DNA of 64,000 bases from a virus. Under the pieces are notes generated by a model. That model saw nothing but the letters and a program-made list of their open reading frames with translations, was not told the DNA's origin and ran no database searches. Every line of letters starts with the position of its first letter. Position 1 is the stretch's first letter. The translations under genes were made by a program, and so were the position numbers. Location of the stretch: the IMG/VR virus record IMGVR_UViG_3300050821_010968, positions 1 to 64,000 of that record. One strand, written 5' to 3'. Shown in pieces: positions 29,988 to 38,622 of the stretch.

Positions 29988-31183
29988 TGCCTAAACCTGA
30001 CGTTCTTCTTTATGATGACGTACATCGGTGGACATATAGTCGTGCTGTTTCCGCCGAATCTGCGCTTATTGAAAATTCAAAAGAGGCTGAGCATATTCTA
30101 TTTCAATATCGCCAACAGCTACGGCAGTCGCAACGTTTTTATCTCGATGACGATTTTGTCAAGAAATCGACTGAAGCTTCTATGGATTTCGATCAAGTCA
30201 AAAAGTGGGCCAATATCGCTAGGCTACCTTATAGAAAAATGTGGATAGAATTCGATGGACGCGCTAAAATCGCCACATGCCGCGATCTTGGTACTCTTCT
30301 GCATCAATGCGATCCACAAGAAGCATGCCTCAGAATTGGGATGCTATGCGAAACACTGGACGAAGAGACCGGCGTCTGGGCGATGACTGAGTTCTACGAC
30401 TTAGGCGATGACGACCCGAATTTCCCGGAACCTGTTGCGGTCGGAGGAAATTCTTATTTCTTTGCTCCCGAAGGTCCAAGCTATAAAGTTCTTCATCCGG
30501 GGCCACCATGGGAGTCAAAAGAAGGCTCTTGGTATGGTTTTGGCAACGAGGATCATATAAAAAAATTGGCGCATATTAGTCTGGGTTTTAGACTTCCCGA
30601 TGAATCACTAACGGTCCATCCGGAATTTGAAAATCGTCTAACTTTCATGCTTTCTCAAATGAAGCGTGAAATTCTACGACAACATACAATTCGTACTCCT
30701 CGATCCGAGCATCCTAATCTTGCTATAGAGGTTTCGAATCAAACACGCATCGAGCTTGAGGAGAATGCAGGAAATATGCGCTGGCTCATCACTATTCTTG
30801 CAATGATGAATCAGGTACCAACAATCAAGCACTACTTTCCAGCAAACGGTCATCGAATCAAGCGCGGGAAATCTGTCCCTTATCTCGATCACAACGTCAT
30901 CACTCTCAAACTACCGAAAGAAAATTATCTCGCAATCATCAACAGACGTTTGAATAAAGCCGCTGCGGATCGTCGGAAAAATCGCGCACATCTGGTGCGC
31001 GGGCACTTCCGCACGATGGAACACGGAAAAGGTATTCAATGTCGCCACGCTCCCACACTGGTCGAGAATGGCGTCGGGTATTGTTTACGCTGTGAGCAAA
31101 AAATTCGGTGGATTGCCGAGGCGCAACGCGGTGACGCAAGTTTAGGTTGGGTCAATCACGATTATGTAGTGGAGGCAAACTGA
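29987..31183 (+). CDS. conserved large hypothetical protein with C-terminal Cys motif
   Basis: A 398-residue protein. The C-terminal 130 residues contain a patch I have seen in phage and plasmid proteins of Alphaproteobacteria: PYLDHNVITLKLPK, then RRKNRAHLVRGHFR, CRHAP...CLRCEQKIRW and QRGDASLGWVNHDY. The Cys and His there suggest a zinc site. The N-terminal 250 residues are mixed and unassigned. Compared with the flanking genes it uses more A/T-ending codons. No function known. Confidence 0.78.
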   Translation: MPKPDVLLYDDVHRWTYSRAVSAESALIENSKEAEHILFQYRQQLRQSQRFYLDDDFVKKSTEASMDFDQVKKWANIARLPYRKMWIEFDGRAKIATCRDLGTLLHQCDPQEACLRIGMLCETLDEETGVWAMTEFYDLGDDDPNFPEPVAVGGNSYFFAPEGPSYKVLHPGPPWESKEGSWYGFGNEDHIKKLAHISLGFRLPDESLTVHPEFENRLTFMLSQMKREILRQHTIRTPRSEHPNLAIEVSNQTRIELEENAGNMRWLITILAMMNQVPTIKHYFPANGHRIKRGKSVPYLDHNVITLKLPKENYLAIINRRLNKAAADRRKNRAHLVRGHFRTMEHGKGIQCRHAPTLVENGVGYCLRCEQKIRWIAEAQRGDASLGWVNHDYVVEAN

Positions 31184-31332
31184 TGTGGACGCATCACGAA
31201 ATTTACGAAGACGAGAACAAGAAAATGCGGGACTCCAGCAACGATCCATACTGTCCGGTCTGCCATTGTCATAACTGGCATGGCGTGCGCTGTTACGAGC
31301 GCAAGGGCGAACCTATCGAGGAGTCTCGATAA
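31183..31332 (+). CDS. small zinc-binding peptide (49 residues)
   Basis: A 49-codon frame (MWTHHEIYEDENKKM...) with CPVCHCHNWHGVRC, Cys/His-rich and probably zinc-binding. Start linked to the previous stop (TGATG). Confidence 0.65.
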   Translation: MWTHHEIYEDENKKMRDSSNDPYCPVCHCHNWHGVRCYERKGEPIEESR

Positions 31333-31333
31333 T

Positions 31334-31933
31334 ATGCAATTCTCGACAGTTTATTTTCTTCCGGCGCGCTACGAGACGACGCTGTATGCGCGCGATCTCG
31401 CTCATGCCCACGAACTCATTGGCGAACGTGGAATGCGTGAAATGATCTTGCGGGAATATCCGCATCCGGTTCTGCTCCCCTCAGATCACATCTATCAATG
31501 GAACTTCGCCTCGGCCATCCATTCTTCATGCTGGCTTGGAATGATCGCGTGCAAATCGCGGAGCGTCTCCGGCTTCGATATGATGCACGATCAGGGACTG
31601 CTTCATCTCGTGGCGCATCTCGGTACGCAGCGCAAGGAAGATTTGACAGTCAATTTGACCGACAAGCGCTGCTGGATGATCCTAAGCGCCTATTGGACAG
31701 CATGCGAGCTTGAGCAAATCACGCCCGGCTTTTCCCGCTGTCCGGGAGACGAGATCGTCCTTGAGGAAACTGCACCCGTAGGCATGATCGATCTGGCAAA
31801 ACGGGTGCAAAAATATGTTCCGGATTGGTATGCAACCAATTGCCCTTTCAATACGGAATATGCCACACTGATTCCTGCACAAACTGGTTCTAAGAGGGGC
31901 AGCCATGACGAAACAAATTCCACAAAAAGCTGA
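31334..31933 (+). CDS. hypothetical protein, paralogue of 33388-34029
   Basis: A 199-residue protein. It shares with the protein at 33388 the order TTLYARDL/TTLFARDI, then AIHSSCWLGMIACKS/AMHAACWLGMIATKC, DQGLLHLVAHL/DLGIVHQLAHC and PGFSRCPGDE/PGMWPCDEED. The pair flank four small genes, so a block duplication is likely. Start at 31334, two bases after the preceding stop. Function unknown. Confidence 0.75.
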   Translation: MQFSTVYFLPARYETTLYARDLAHAHELIGERGMREMILREYPHPVLLPSDHIYQWNFASAIHSSCWLGMIACKSRSVSGFDMMHDQGLLHLVAHLGTQRKEDLTVNLTDKRCWMILSAYWTACELEQITPGFSRCPGDEIVLEETAPVGMIDLAKRVQKYVPDWYATNCPFNTEYATLIPAQTGSKRGSHDETNSTKS

Positions 31934-32570
31934 ACAGGCAACAGTCGAAGGTTTCAACGAGACCGTACGTATTTCAAGAAAACGTACTGACACACAGGAA
32001 ATGTTTTCTGTGACTCTCGATGCCACAGAAATGCCTTTGATGCGTAGCTGGGTTACGACACTGGCGTCGTTAGCATGCGAGATCGTGAAAGTTTATTTTT
32101 CTTCGATGGAGCCTCCTCCGCCTTTTGTAACAGGCGAACAAGCAATCCAGCTACAAGCTGCTCTTCTCATGAAGAATGCTGCCGGAATTCTTTCCGGTAT
32201 CGACATCATCGACCGGATGTTGATCGACTTTGCCGAACACGGTGCCAATCATCCCGGCAGCATCGAGTTGCCAAACGAAGTCGAAGAATGTGAGGACGCA
32301 AGACAGGTCGCTTCGCTATGGATCGTGCCGACAGAAGGCGAGTGTCCAGACTGCCATAACCATCACGAGCGCATTGAAGGCTTTGTCGGAACCTCGGCGA
32401 TCATCCCTGCCAAGAAATTCGGCGAAATGCTCGCGCAAGCCGCGAGCGGTTATGCAATGGAAAAGGCGAGCCAGCCCGGCGAAAGCCTGTCTTTGCGTAT
32501 GGAAATCGAGTCTGCGTTTCACGAAGCGATGTCCCACTATTTTAAAGATTCCTCTACGAAAGAACACTGA
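31905..32570 (+). CDS. hypothetical protein, paralogue of 17958-18668
   Basis: A 221-residue protein; its second half aligns by eye with the 17958 protein (NHPGSIELP, CPDCHNHHE, AKKFGEMLA). The N-terminal halves differ in length and sequence. It overlaps the previous gene by 29 nt and has GAGGGG before its ATG. Confidence 0.75.
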   Translation: MTKQIPQKAEQATVEGFNETVRISRKRTDTQEMFSVTLDATEMPLMRSWVTTLASLACEIVKVYFSSMEPPPPFVTGEQAIQLQAALLMKNAAGILSGIDIIDRMLIDFAEHGANHPGSIELPNEVEECEDARQVASLWIVPTEGECPDCHNHHERIEGFVGTSAIIPAKKFGEMLAQAASGYAMEKASQPGESLSLRMEIESAFHEAMSHYFKDSSTKEH

Positions 32571-32571
32571 T

Positions 32572-32964
32572 ATGGATTCCGCTGTCGCTGTCGCTATCAC
32601 GCGACTTGAGACATTGTTGGATCGTCCGTGGCCGGATTATCACGCGCTTCTTCTGGAACGGGCAGCAGGCATGCGCTCACTCTCACGTGATCTCATCAAT
32701 GAGATCAGAAGAAAAGATTGGGAAGATTTTCTTTCCCAAAAGGTCGCGCCTGTGCGGCCCTTTGTTACTGTTCCGAACGACTCCGTCGTTGCAGAAATCG
32801 CTCTCATCGTGATCAACTGGTCGCTTGAGACCGAGGTCGTCGATGAAGTGAGATACGTCAAGTGTCGCTACTGCCGGGCGCGCGCGAAATGGTACGACAC
32901 TCTCGATAACTTCAATCATGCTGATGCCTGCATTGTCTATGCGGCAGCGGAGATGCTGAGATGA
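32572..32964 (+). CDS. hypothetical protein with CxxC
   Basis: A 130-residue helical protein; VKCRYCRARAKWYDTLDNFNHADAC near the end offers Cys and His in zinc-finger spacing (CxxC...H...C). Starts one base after the preceding stop. Function unknown. Confidence 0.7.
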   Translation: MDSAVAVAITRLETLLDRPWPDYHALLLERAAGMRSLSRDLINEIRRKDWEDFLSQKVAPVRPFVTVPNDSVVAEIALIVINWSLETEVVDEVRYVKCRYCRARAKWYDTLDNFNHADACIVYAAAEMLR

Positions 32965-33158
32965 GCAAGCGCGTAAAAGCTCCTATCACCGCTATTCTTC
33001 GTGCTCTCGATAACAGCACCGAGATCATCCTGAGCAGTGACGGCGTCTTCATTGGTGATATTACGATCAGCAGTCACGGTGCTGGCGATCATTATGGTAT
33101 CGCGATCTTCGTGCGCAATCAAATCAACGAAAAGAACATCGAGATCAAGGAAGATTGA
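32961..33158 (+). CDS. small hypothetical protein
   Basis: A 65-residue, beta-rich protein (MSKRVKAPITAILRALDNSTE...), coupled to its predecessor by an ATGA overlap. Function unknown. Confidence 0.65.
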   Translation: MSKRVKAPITAILRALDNSTEIILSSDGVFIGDITISSHGAGDHYGIAIFVRNQINEKNIEIKED

Positions 33159-33159
33159 T

Positions 33160-33384
33160 ATGCTCGCGCTTTGCCGCTGGAACCGCAACCATTCCGATGC
33201 AATACGTGGCTATGCTAACTTGGACAGCGGTTATCTCATCTGGACGACACCAGAACACGCGACGTTCATGGAAAGCCCCGTTGCGCTTTTGTGGTTGCAT
33301 GAATTGCGCGCCGACAAAGCCGAAGAATTCAATGCTCTCGCGCTCGTTGATGAGGATAATATCATTGTGCGAATTCTGGGGTAA
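33160..33384 (+). CDS. small hypothetical protein
   Basis: A 74-residue protein (MLALCRWNRNHSDAIRGYANL...), starting one base after the previous stop. Its aromatic-rich centre resembles no known family. Confidence 0.65.
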   Translation: MLALCRWNRNHSDAIRGYANLDSGYLIWTTPEHATFMESPVALLWLHELRADKAEEFNALALVDEDNIIVRILG

Positions 33385-33387
33385 CAC

Positions 33388-34029
33388 ATGCTCTTCATGA
33401 CTCAATATCGCGTTACTCCGCTGAGTGAGTACACGCCTAGTATAACCGGCACGACGACATTATTCGCACGAGATATCTTTGAAGCCGAGCAGTTCGTGAA
33501 GCAGCGCAATCTTGGCGAGGCGCTCTGCACTCGGCTAACCGACCATTCCATGCGTCCTTTTCTGTGTTCTGAACTTATTCGTCGATTCGAAGTCGAGAAG
33601 GCCATGCATGCCGCGTGCTGGCTCGGCATGATCGCGACGAAGTGTGGACTTTCCGAATCTCGGTCGTTGCTAGACGACCTCGGCATCGTTCATCAACTGG
33701 CGCACTGTATCGAAGAAAAATATCTCGGTCGTTATTACTTTCCAGCCTTGAATGCGCTTTATCCCAATGTCGCCAAACTCGAACAACGTGTTCCGGGAAT
33801 GTGGCCTTGCGATGAAGAAGATTTTCTTCTGGAAGACCGCCAGCGCGCGATGCTTCAAAGCATTACTGAGAGTGTCTTCAAAATTTCTCCTTCTGATACG
33901 GTGATAGCAGAAGATATGCAGGCGACAGACAGGATGGTGCGCAAGATCAGAACGCTGGTCGGAAAGACCAGCACCGAGGCTATTATCGATTCCGTTGACG
34001 AGGAACTGGTGGCAGCCTTAAAGGCTTGA
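33388..34029 (+). CDS. hypothetical protein, paralogue of 31334-31933
   Basis: A 213-residue protein sharing the AACWLGMIATK core and flanks with the 31334 protein. An in-frame ATG three codons later is an equally possible start. The last codons overlap a class I promoter. Function unknown. Confidence 0.72.
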   Translation: MLFMTQYRVTPLSEYTPSITGTTTLFARDIFEAEQFVKQRNLGEALCTRLTDHSMRPFLCSELIRRFEVEKAMHAACWLGMIATKCGLSESRSLLDDLGIVHQLAHCIEEKYLGRYYFPALNALYPNVAKLEQRVPGMWPCDEEDFLLEDRQRAMLQSITESVFKISPSDTVIAEDMQATDRMVRKIRTLVGKTSTEAIIDSVDEELVAALKA

Positions 34030-34080
34030 CCTCTCGATTCGAATCCCATATGTCGGTTTTCTGGACATGTGGAAGGATTC
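34026..34080 (+). promoter_or_regulatory. class I promoter of the DUF7025-like AAA gene
   Basis: -35 TTGACC (34026-34031), 17 nt, -10 TATGTC (34049-34054), palindrome TGTCG-N7-GGACA (34051-34067), GATTC at 34076-34080. Two more GANTC sites (GATTC 34036, GAATC 34041) lie in the spacer, a layout like that of the gcrA promoter. Confidence 0.8.
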
Positions 34081-34083
34081 GGT

Positions 34084-35811
34084 GTGAACCTCGTATATGC
34101 CCCACCTGTGTGGGATAAAGTAAAGCTTTTTCATAGGCTTGAGCGCAGCGGCACCCGATACCTGTGCTTTGACTACGAGGACCCGGAATACGATAAGAAA
34201 TGGGGCAGCACACGCGATAACATCCTATCCAGTGTCGGAAATGCCATCGGAGCCGCAAAGGCACGGCGCTATGGGCACGTCTATCCGCTTACCGTCCTGA
34301 CGCGCTGCTTCGACGATATCAAGGAGAGGCTTTCCTACGATCTTAACTTATCTTCTACAGAGCAGGCCATCTTACTTTTGACGGCTCCGATTGAGGCCTT
34401 TCATCTCGAACAGACCGAACGGATGGAGTTGGCGCAGAAACGTGGCGTGATCGAATTCGACGACATTCAGTATTTTTTCAAAGAAGGCGACGAAGTCATC
34501 GTCGATTTTCAAGGAACGACTGTCGGCGGCGTCTATGAATCGATGTCATTTGTCACGTCCATGTTTGGAGCATATTACGAGGTCAAACTTAAAGTTATTC
34601 ACAATTTATCATTGATTCTTCAATTCGCTTCCTTGATTACGATAATCGGGAGTTTTGACGGCTTTCATAAGATCGACGAGCTTCCAATTCGTCATATCTC
34701 AAAAGCTGAAAAAGAAAGTCTCCACAAACGGGGATTAAAGTATCGCGAATACACCACCGGTCCATCTTACCTTCATTACACAGGAACGCTCGTTCGTTCA
34801 AACTGGTGGACCTCAAAGTCATTCCGCGCAACCGGGCGCATCATGATCGATGCTCACTCGTACAGTCAAATCGATTCAAATAGCTGGCGAGATGAGACAT
34901 ATGCGTCTTCTCTCGATCTCCAGAATCAAGAACGCCGCAGTATAGCGTCGCAAAAACTCGTTCTTTCCGACGACGACCTTTGGCGCACATATCCATTCCT
35001 GTATGGCTTTAGCTTTGCAGCAAAGACATGGGGGCGCATGGACGTTTCCAAAATGGAGCCCATCCAATGGCGCACACAGGCATGGGATCAACTGGTTCTC
35101 GAACCGGAGCATAAGGACCTTGTAAAAGCCCTCGTCGAGTACAGCGGCGATTCTTTCGAGGACTTGGTTGCCGGTAAGGGCGGTGGAACGATCTTCCTGC
35201 TTGAAGGACCTCCGGGTCAAGGCAAGACATTAAGCGCTGAGACGGTCGCCGAAGTGCTCAAGCGTCCGCTTTATAGCATCTCGGTCGGGGAGCTTGGAAC
35301 CGATCCTGATGTTTTGGAGAAGCGTCTGCGCGAGATTCTCGATGTCGCGATGATCTGGAATGCTGTGCTGCTTCTCGACGAAGCAGACATCTTTCTCGAA
35401 CAGCGTACATCGGACGACATCGTCCGCAATGCGATGGTTGGCGTATTTCTCCGACTGCTGGAATATCATTCCGGCATTCTATTTCTAACATCGAACAGAA
35501 TGGATTCTATCGACAAGGCATTCCTTTCGCGTATCTCCGTTCATCTTCATTTCGACGAGGCCAGTGAAGAGAAGCGCGCGCAAATTTGGAGGAATCTTCT
35601 GCAAGCTGCAAAGATACCGATCAGCGCCAGTCGGGACGAGCATCGGCTTGCCGGGCTTATGAACATCAACGGACGCCAGATCAAGAATATCATTCGTCTG
35701 GCGCAGACCTTGGCAAAATCGAAAAACCAAAAAGCCAATTATGACTGGCTCGTCAAAGTCATGAAACTCTGTTATGGCTTGAAGGAGAAATATAAAAATG
35801 AGCATAGCTGA
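34084..35811 (+). CDS. AAA ATPase with DUF7025-like N-terminal region
   Basis: A 575-residue protein. The C-terminal AAA module shows GPPGQGKT (Walker A, 375-382), LLLDEAD (Walker B, D432-E433), FLTSNRMDS (sensor) and FLSRISVHLHF (arginine finger). The surroundings (YPFLYGFSF, KGGGTIFLLEGPPG, SVGELGTDPDVLE, FLEQRTSDDIVRNAMVGVFLRLLEY) closely resemble the large fungal AAA family with an N-terminal DUF7025 domain. The N-terminal 300 residues also fit that family in order (FKEGDEVIVDF, ...SFDGFHKIDELPIRHI, KRGLKYREY, GRIMIDAHSY). I placed the start at the GTG 34084, because it follows AAGGA and clears the promoter; the GTG at 34069 would be at the transcription start. Function of the family is unknown. 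Confidence 0.88.
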   Translation: MNLVYAPPVWDKVKLFHRLERSGTRYLCFDYEDPEYDKKWGSTRDNILSSVGNAIGAAKARRYGHVYPLTVLTRCFDDIKERLSYDLNLSSTEQAILLLTAPIEAFHLEQTERMELAQKRGVIEFDDIQYFFKEGDEVIVDFQGTTVGGVYESMSFVTSMFGAYYEVKLKVIHNLSLILQFASLITIIGSFDGFHKIDELPIRHISKAEKESLHKRGLKYREYTTGPSYLHYTGTLVRSNWWTSKSFRATGRIMIDAHSYSQIDSNSWRDETYASSLDLQNQERRSIASQKLVLSDDDLWRTYPFLYGFSFAAKTWGRMDVSKMEPIQWRTQAWDQLVLEPEHKDLVKALVEYSGDSFEDLVAGKGGGTIFLLEGPPGQGKTLSAETVAEVLKRPLYSISVGELGTDPDVLEKRLREILDVAMIWNAVLLLDEADIFLEQRTSDDIVRNAMVGVFLRLLEYHSGILFLTSNRMDSIDKAFLSRISVHLHFDEASEEKRAQIWRNLLQAAKIPISASRDEHRLAGLMNINGRQIKNIIRLAQTLAKSKNQKANYDWLVKVMKLCYGLKEKYKNEHS

Positions 35812-35890
35812 CGCGGTCTTCATCGGGGCATGCGGAAACGCAATTCTGTTTCTTTTCATGTATCTCATCAAAGTCTGGAAAAAGCCATGA
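35798..35890 (+). CDS. 30-residue single-span membrane peptide
   Basis: MSIADAVFIGACGNAILFLF... ending KVWKKP: one hydrophobic helix with a positive end. AAGGAGA stands before the ATG; it overlaps the AAA gene by 14 nt and joins the lipoprotein gene by ATGA. Size and shape fit a small membrane regulator or holin-like peptide. Confidence 0.65.
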   Translation: MSIADAVFIGACGNAILFLFMYLIKVWKKP

Positions 35891-36201
35891 AGATATTGAC
35901 AACCATCACGATTGCTTTGGTGACGCTTGCTTGTATTGCATTGCTCGCAGGATGTGAAGAACCCATCGTCACGAAGACGACCGACATGGGGACACGACAG
36001 GCGGTAGCACGATGCTATAAATTCGGCTTTTGCTACACATGCCGATATCACTGCGGCTTTCACCTGTCGTCGAACTGTCCGGGCTATCAGAATGTGACCG
36101 TGCATGTGAAGCAACTTATCTATCATTATAAAAGCGAACCGAATCAAGACTACACGAAGGAAGAAACACAGATAGTGTCTATTGATTCCGTCTGCCAATA
36201 A
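35887..36201 (+). CDS. small lipoprotein
   Basis: A 104-residue protein with a lipoprotein signal: basic start, hydrophobic helix and lipobox LLAGC with Cys at about residue 23. The mature part is Cys-rich (CYKFGFCYTCRYHCGFHLSSNC), suggesting disulfides in the periplasm. Phage lipoproteins can block receptors or serve as spanins; no choice is possible here. Confidence 0.75.
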   Translation: MKILTTITIALVTLACIALLAGCEEPIVTKTTDMGTRQAVARCYKFGFCYTCRYHCGFHLSSNCPGYQNVTVHVKQLIYHYKSEPNQDYTKEETQIVSIDSVCQ

Positions 36202-36213
36202 AAGGGAATAACC

Positions 36214-36525
36214 ATGAAAACTCTTCGCTTCATGTACGCAACAGAGCCGCGTTATCCGATTGATGTCGCTCACATCGTCGAGGCATTCCGTCAGTTCGGT
36301 TTGTGTCTGCATACGCAAGACGCAGAGCTTGCGTGGAACGAATACAGCGATTCCATGTGCGCCGGATGGATGCAATTGCCGCGTACACAGCGCGAGATCG
36401 TCGAGGTTTGCTTGAATTATCTCATCGATGATAACGGCGAATATCCGGTGTTCAATGAATGGGGCAACATCGAGTTCGTCAAGGAGTCCGTGATCGAAAT
36501 TGAATTCGAGTCCGAGGACGATTGA
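36214..36525 (+). CDS. acidic hypothetical protein
   Basis: A 103-residue acidic protein (MKTLRFMYATEPRYPIDVAH...), helical with an aromatic centre, ending IEIEFESEDD. AAGGGAA before the ATG. Function unknown. Confidence 0.7.
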   Translation: MKTLRFMYATEPRYPIDVAHIVEAFRQFGLCLHTQDAELAWNEYSDSMCAGWMQLPRTQREIVEVCLNYLIDDNGEYPVFNEWGNIEFVKESVIEIEFESEDD

Positions 36526-36899
36526 TGGCGACGCTGCTTCTCCTCTTTGTCTTCCAAGTCAAGCACTTCGTTTTAGATTTTCTCTATCAGCCTCCCTATC
36601 AATGGAAGAATAAAGGAACATTCGGACATCCGGGTGGAATTCTGCATGCCGGACAGCATGCCGTGATGACATTTTGCCTGCTGCTGGGATTTACCGGTGG
36701 CAGTCTCATTGCGCTTTGGCTGGCGCTTGCCGAGTTCGTGGCACACTATCTCATCGATTGGGGTAAGATGAATCTCAACAAGAAGATGGGATGGGGTCCG
36801 ACGACGCACGAGCAGTTCTGGCAGTTGCTGGGATTCGATCAATTGCTCCACCAGCTTATCTACCTTGGAATCGTTCTAATCTTGAGCACCCAGAAATAG
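36525..36899 (+). CDS. DUF3307-family membrane protein
   Basis: A 124-residue protein with three or four membrane spans. KHFVLDFLYQPPYQWKNK, HAGQHAVMTF, FVAHYLIDWGKMN and FDQLLHQLIY follow the D-x3-Q...K...H...HxxxDxxK...DQxxH order of DUF3307 proteins, which have no known function. Starts in the TGATG overlap with the gene before. Confidence 0.8.
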   Translation: MATLLLLFVFQVKHFVLDFLYQPPYQWKNKGTFGHPGGILHAGQHAVMTFCLLLGFTGGSLIALWLALAEFVAHYLIDWGKMNLNKKMGWGPTTHEQFWQLLGFDQLLHQLIYLGIVLILSTQK

Positions 36900-36903
36900 C
36901 CTC

Positions 36904-36951
36904 TTGACAGAGCCTGTCATAAAATCCGACACTCGCGCTTCTCAAGGATTC
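36904..36951 (+). promoter_or_regulatory. class I promoter of the BCS1-like gene
   Basis: The palindrome TGTCA-N7-CGACA (36915-36931) encloses a -10-like TAAAAT (36920-36925), and GATTC follows at 36947-36951. A TTGACA at 36904 is only 10 nt from that -10, so either the -35 is the weak TAGCCT 17 nt upstream or another -10 is used. An overlapping GACAG...CTGTC inverted repeat (36906-36918) adds a second possible binding site. Confidence 0.7.
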
Positions 36952-36953
36952 GC

Positions 36954-38168
36954 ATGTTCGCCACATTCAACACCTTCATTCAGCATAATCCTTTCGTCGC
37001 AGGGGGTATTGGCGTTGCGGCTGCCGGATGGATCATGGGGAACATTAAAGAAGCTCCAAAAAATCTCTGGCGGCATATCAAAGGACAATTGACAGTCAAA
37101 CTGACCGTCTTCTCGGAAGACAATTTCTTTTCTTATTTGAACCAGTATCTCGCGGAAGACCCGTGCGCATATAAAGCTCGTAAACTTGCCATCTCAGAAT
37201 TCTGGGACGAAGAGAATGAAAAACGTCGTTCGGTCGTCTCGCCGGGTCCCGGAACACACCTGATCTGGCGCGGATGGCGTCCGTTTCTTGTCGCCCGCGA
37301 TCTCGATGACAAAGAAGGAAAAGGCGGCGATGGATACAGTCGCCGCAAGCAGACAATTTATATCACGACCCTAGGTCGAAAGCAGGACGCAATTCGAGAA
37401 CTTATTTCCAACGTCTACCAGCACGTGCAGCAATGTGATGACATTCCAATATACATGTGGAATGGGATGGAATATTACCTCATGGATCGCCGTCCGAAAC
37501 GGAGCTTTGAAACGGTTTATTGCGCGCCGGGCGTGAAAGAATCTCTTCTCAAGGATGTCCAGAAGTTTCATAATAACCGCGATTGGTATTCCGTACGTGG
37601 AGTTCCGTATCGAAGAGGTTACCTTCTCGAAGGCCCTCCCGGAACCGGTAAGACAACACTCATATATGCCATTGCTAGCGCTACCGAGAAGCCTATCTTT
37701 CTCGTCAATCCGGCTACCATGGACAATGACAACCAGCTACAGCATGCTTTCAGCGCTGCGAAAGACGGCTACCTCGTGATCGAGGACATCGACAGCATCG
37801 GCGTCACAGAAGACCGTGCGACACGTGAAAAACCCCTGACGGTCGGCAGTGCCGCGAAGAGTGGCATTACACTCTCGGGGCTTCTGAATGCTATAGACGG
37901 CATTGCAAGCCGCGAAGGCCGCGTCTTGTTCATCACCTCGAATACGCCTGACAAGCTCGATAAAGCGCTTCTGCGGGATGGTCGTATCGATAAGACAGTC
38001 CATTTGGGACCGGCTGACGCGTGTGTCGCAGTGCAGATGTTCGAACGTTTCCATCCGATGAAGGATCAGGAGAAGTTCTTGTCAGAATTGCAGGCCTATA
38101 AAGCACTCCCGATGCCGCAGGCTGAAATCCAGAATTATTTACTTTCGCGAGAGGACTTGGTGGCATGA
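36954..38168 (+). CDS. BCS1-like AAA ATPase, membrane anchored
   Basis: A 404-residue protein. One N-terminal membrane span (about residues 11-29, NPFVAGGIGVAAAGWIMG) precedes a BCS1_N-like region ending VRGVPYRRGYLLEGPPGTGKTT (Walker A at 227-234). Walker B is VIEDIDSI (E277-D280); SNTPDKLDKALLRDGRIDKTVHLG is the BCS1 sensor and arginine finger. Mitochondrial BCS1 moves folded Rieske protein across a membrane; bacterial relatives are little studied. Here it may act on folded proteins at the inner membrane. AAGG precedes the ATG. Confidence 0.92.
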   Translation: MFATFNTFIQHNPFVAGGIGVAAAGWIMGNIKEAPKNLWRHIKGQLTVKLTVFSEDNFFSYLNQYLAEDPCAYKARKLAISEFWDEENEKRRSVVSPGPGTHLIWRGWRPFLVARDLDDKEGKGGDGYSRRKQTIYITTLGRKQDAIRELISNVYQHVQQCDDIPIYMWNGMEYYLMDRRPKRSFETVYCAPGVKESLLKDVQKFHNNRDWYSVRGVPYRRGYLLEGPPGTGKTTLIYAIASATEKPIFLVNPATMDNDNQLQHAFSAAKDGYLVIEDIDSIGVTEDRATREKPLTVGSAAKSGITLSGLLNAIDGIASREGRVLFITSNTPDKLDKALLRDGRIDKTVHLGPADACVAVQMFERFHPMKDQEKFLSELQAYKALPMPQAEIQNYLLSREDLVA

Positions 38169-38443
38169 GACTTCACGTTTACACGACACAACCGGAAGAC
38201 GTTGCTTCCTTACTAGCGCAAGCGAAAGAATTAGGAATCAAATACACTGTTTACGAGAGTGATTTTGAACAATTTCATTTTGGTGAATGGGACGGCTTGG
38301 TTGACATATGGGGATTAGATCATCTTCCCGGTGTTCTTCGTGGTTTGGAGATCGCAGTAGATGAACAATTTAACTTTTCTCAATTACCAAAACGTTTTGA
38401 TGTATACGGTCGCCGTTTATCGGAAGACGAGGAGAAAAAATGA
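38165..38443 (+). CDS. small acidic protein
   Basis: A 92-residue acidic protein (MRLHVYTTQPEDVASLLAQAK...), alpha/beta in appearance, coupled to the BCS1-like gene by ATGA. Possibly a partner of it; no family recognised. Confidence 0.7.
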   Translation: MRLHVYTTQPEDVASLLAQAKELGIKYTVYESDFEQFHFGEWDGLVDIWGLDHLPGVLRGLEIAVDEQFNFSQLPKRFDVYGRRLSEDEEKK

Positions 38444-38622
38444 ACGGAATCGGCATCTCCATCATTCCACGATCATGGGCGATTGGGCGCAAGCGTAAGT
38501 CCGTTCTCAAGCACTATCGTGGTAATGAACCGTCGATCTGGAAAACTCGGACGACATGGGCATTCGGTCCTCTACGCCTCCATTTCTATACCAATCTCTC
38601 CAAGTGGGAAATCATAAGATGA
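38440..38622 (+). CDS. small basic protein
   Basis: A 60-residue basic protein (MNGIGISIIPRSWAIGRKRKS...), coupled on both sides by ATGA overlaps. Function unknown. Confidence 0.62.
   Translation: MNGIGISIIPRSWAIGRKRKSVLKHYRGNEPSIWKTRTTWAFGPLRLHFYTNLSKWEIIR

Noticed and set aside
34036-34050. tRNA T-loop-like sequence GATTCGAATCCC
   Set aside because: No acceptor or anticodon stem can be drawn around it, and it forms the spacer of a class I promoter. The GANTC content explains the resemblance.
35485-36375. Long minus-strand open frame of about 296 codons
   Set aside because: It runs opposite the end of the AAA gene, the 30-residue peptide, the lipoprotein and the start of 36214, all of which have proper starts and overlaps.
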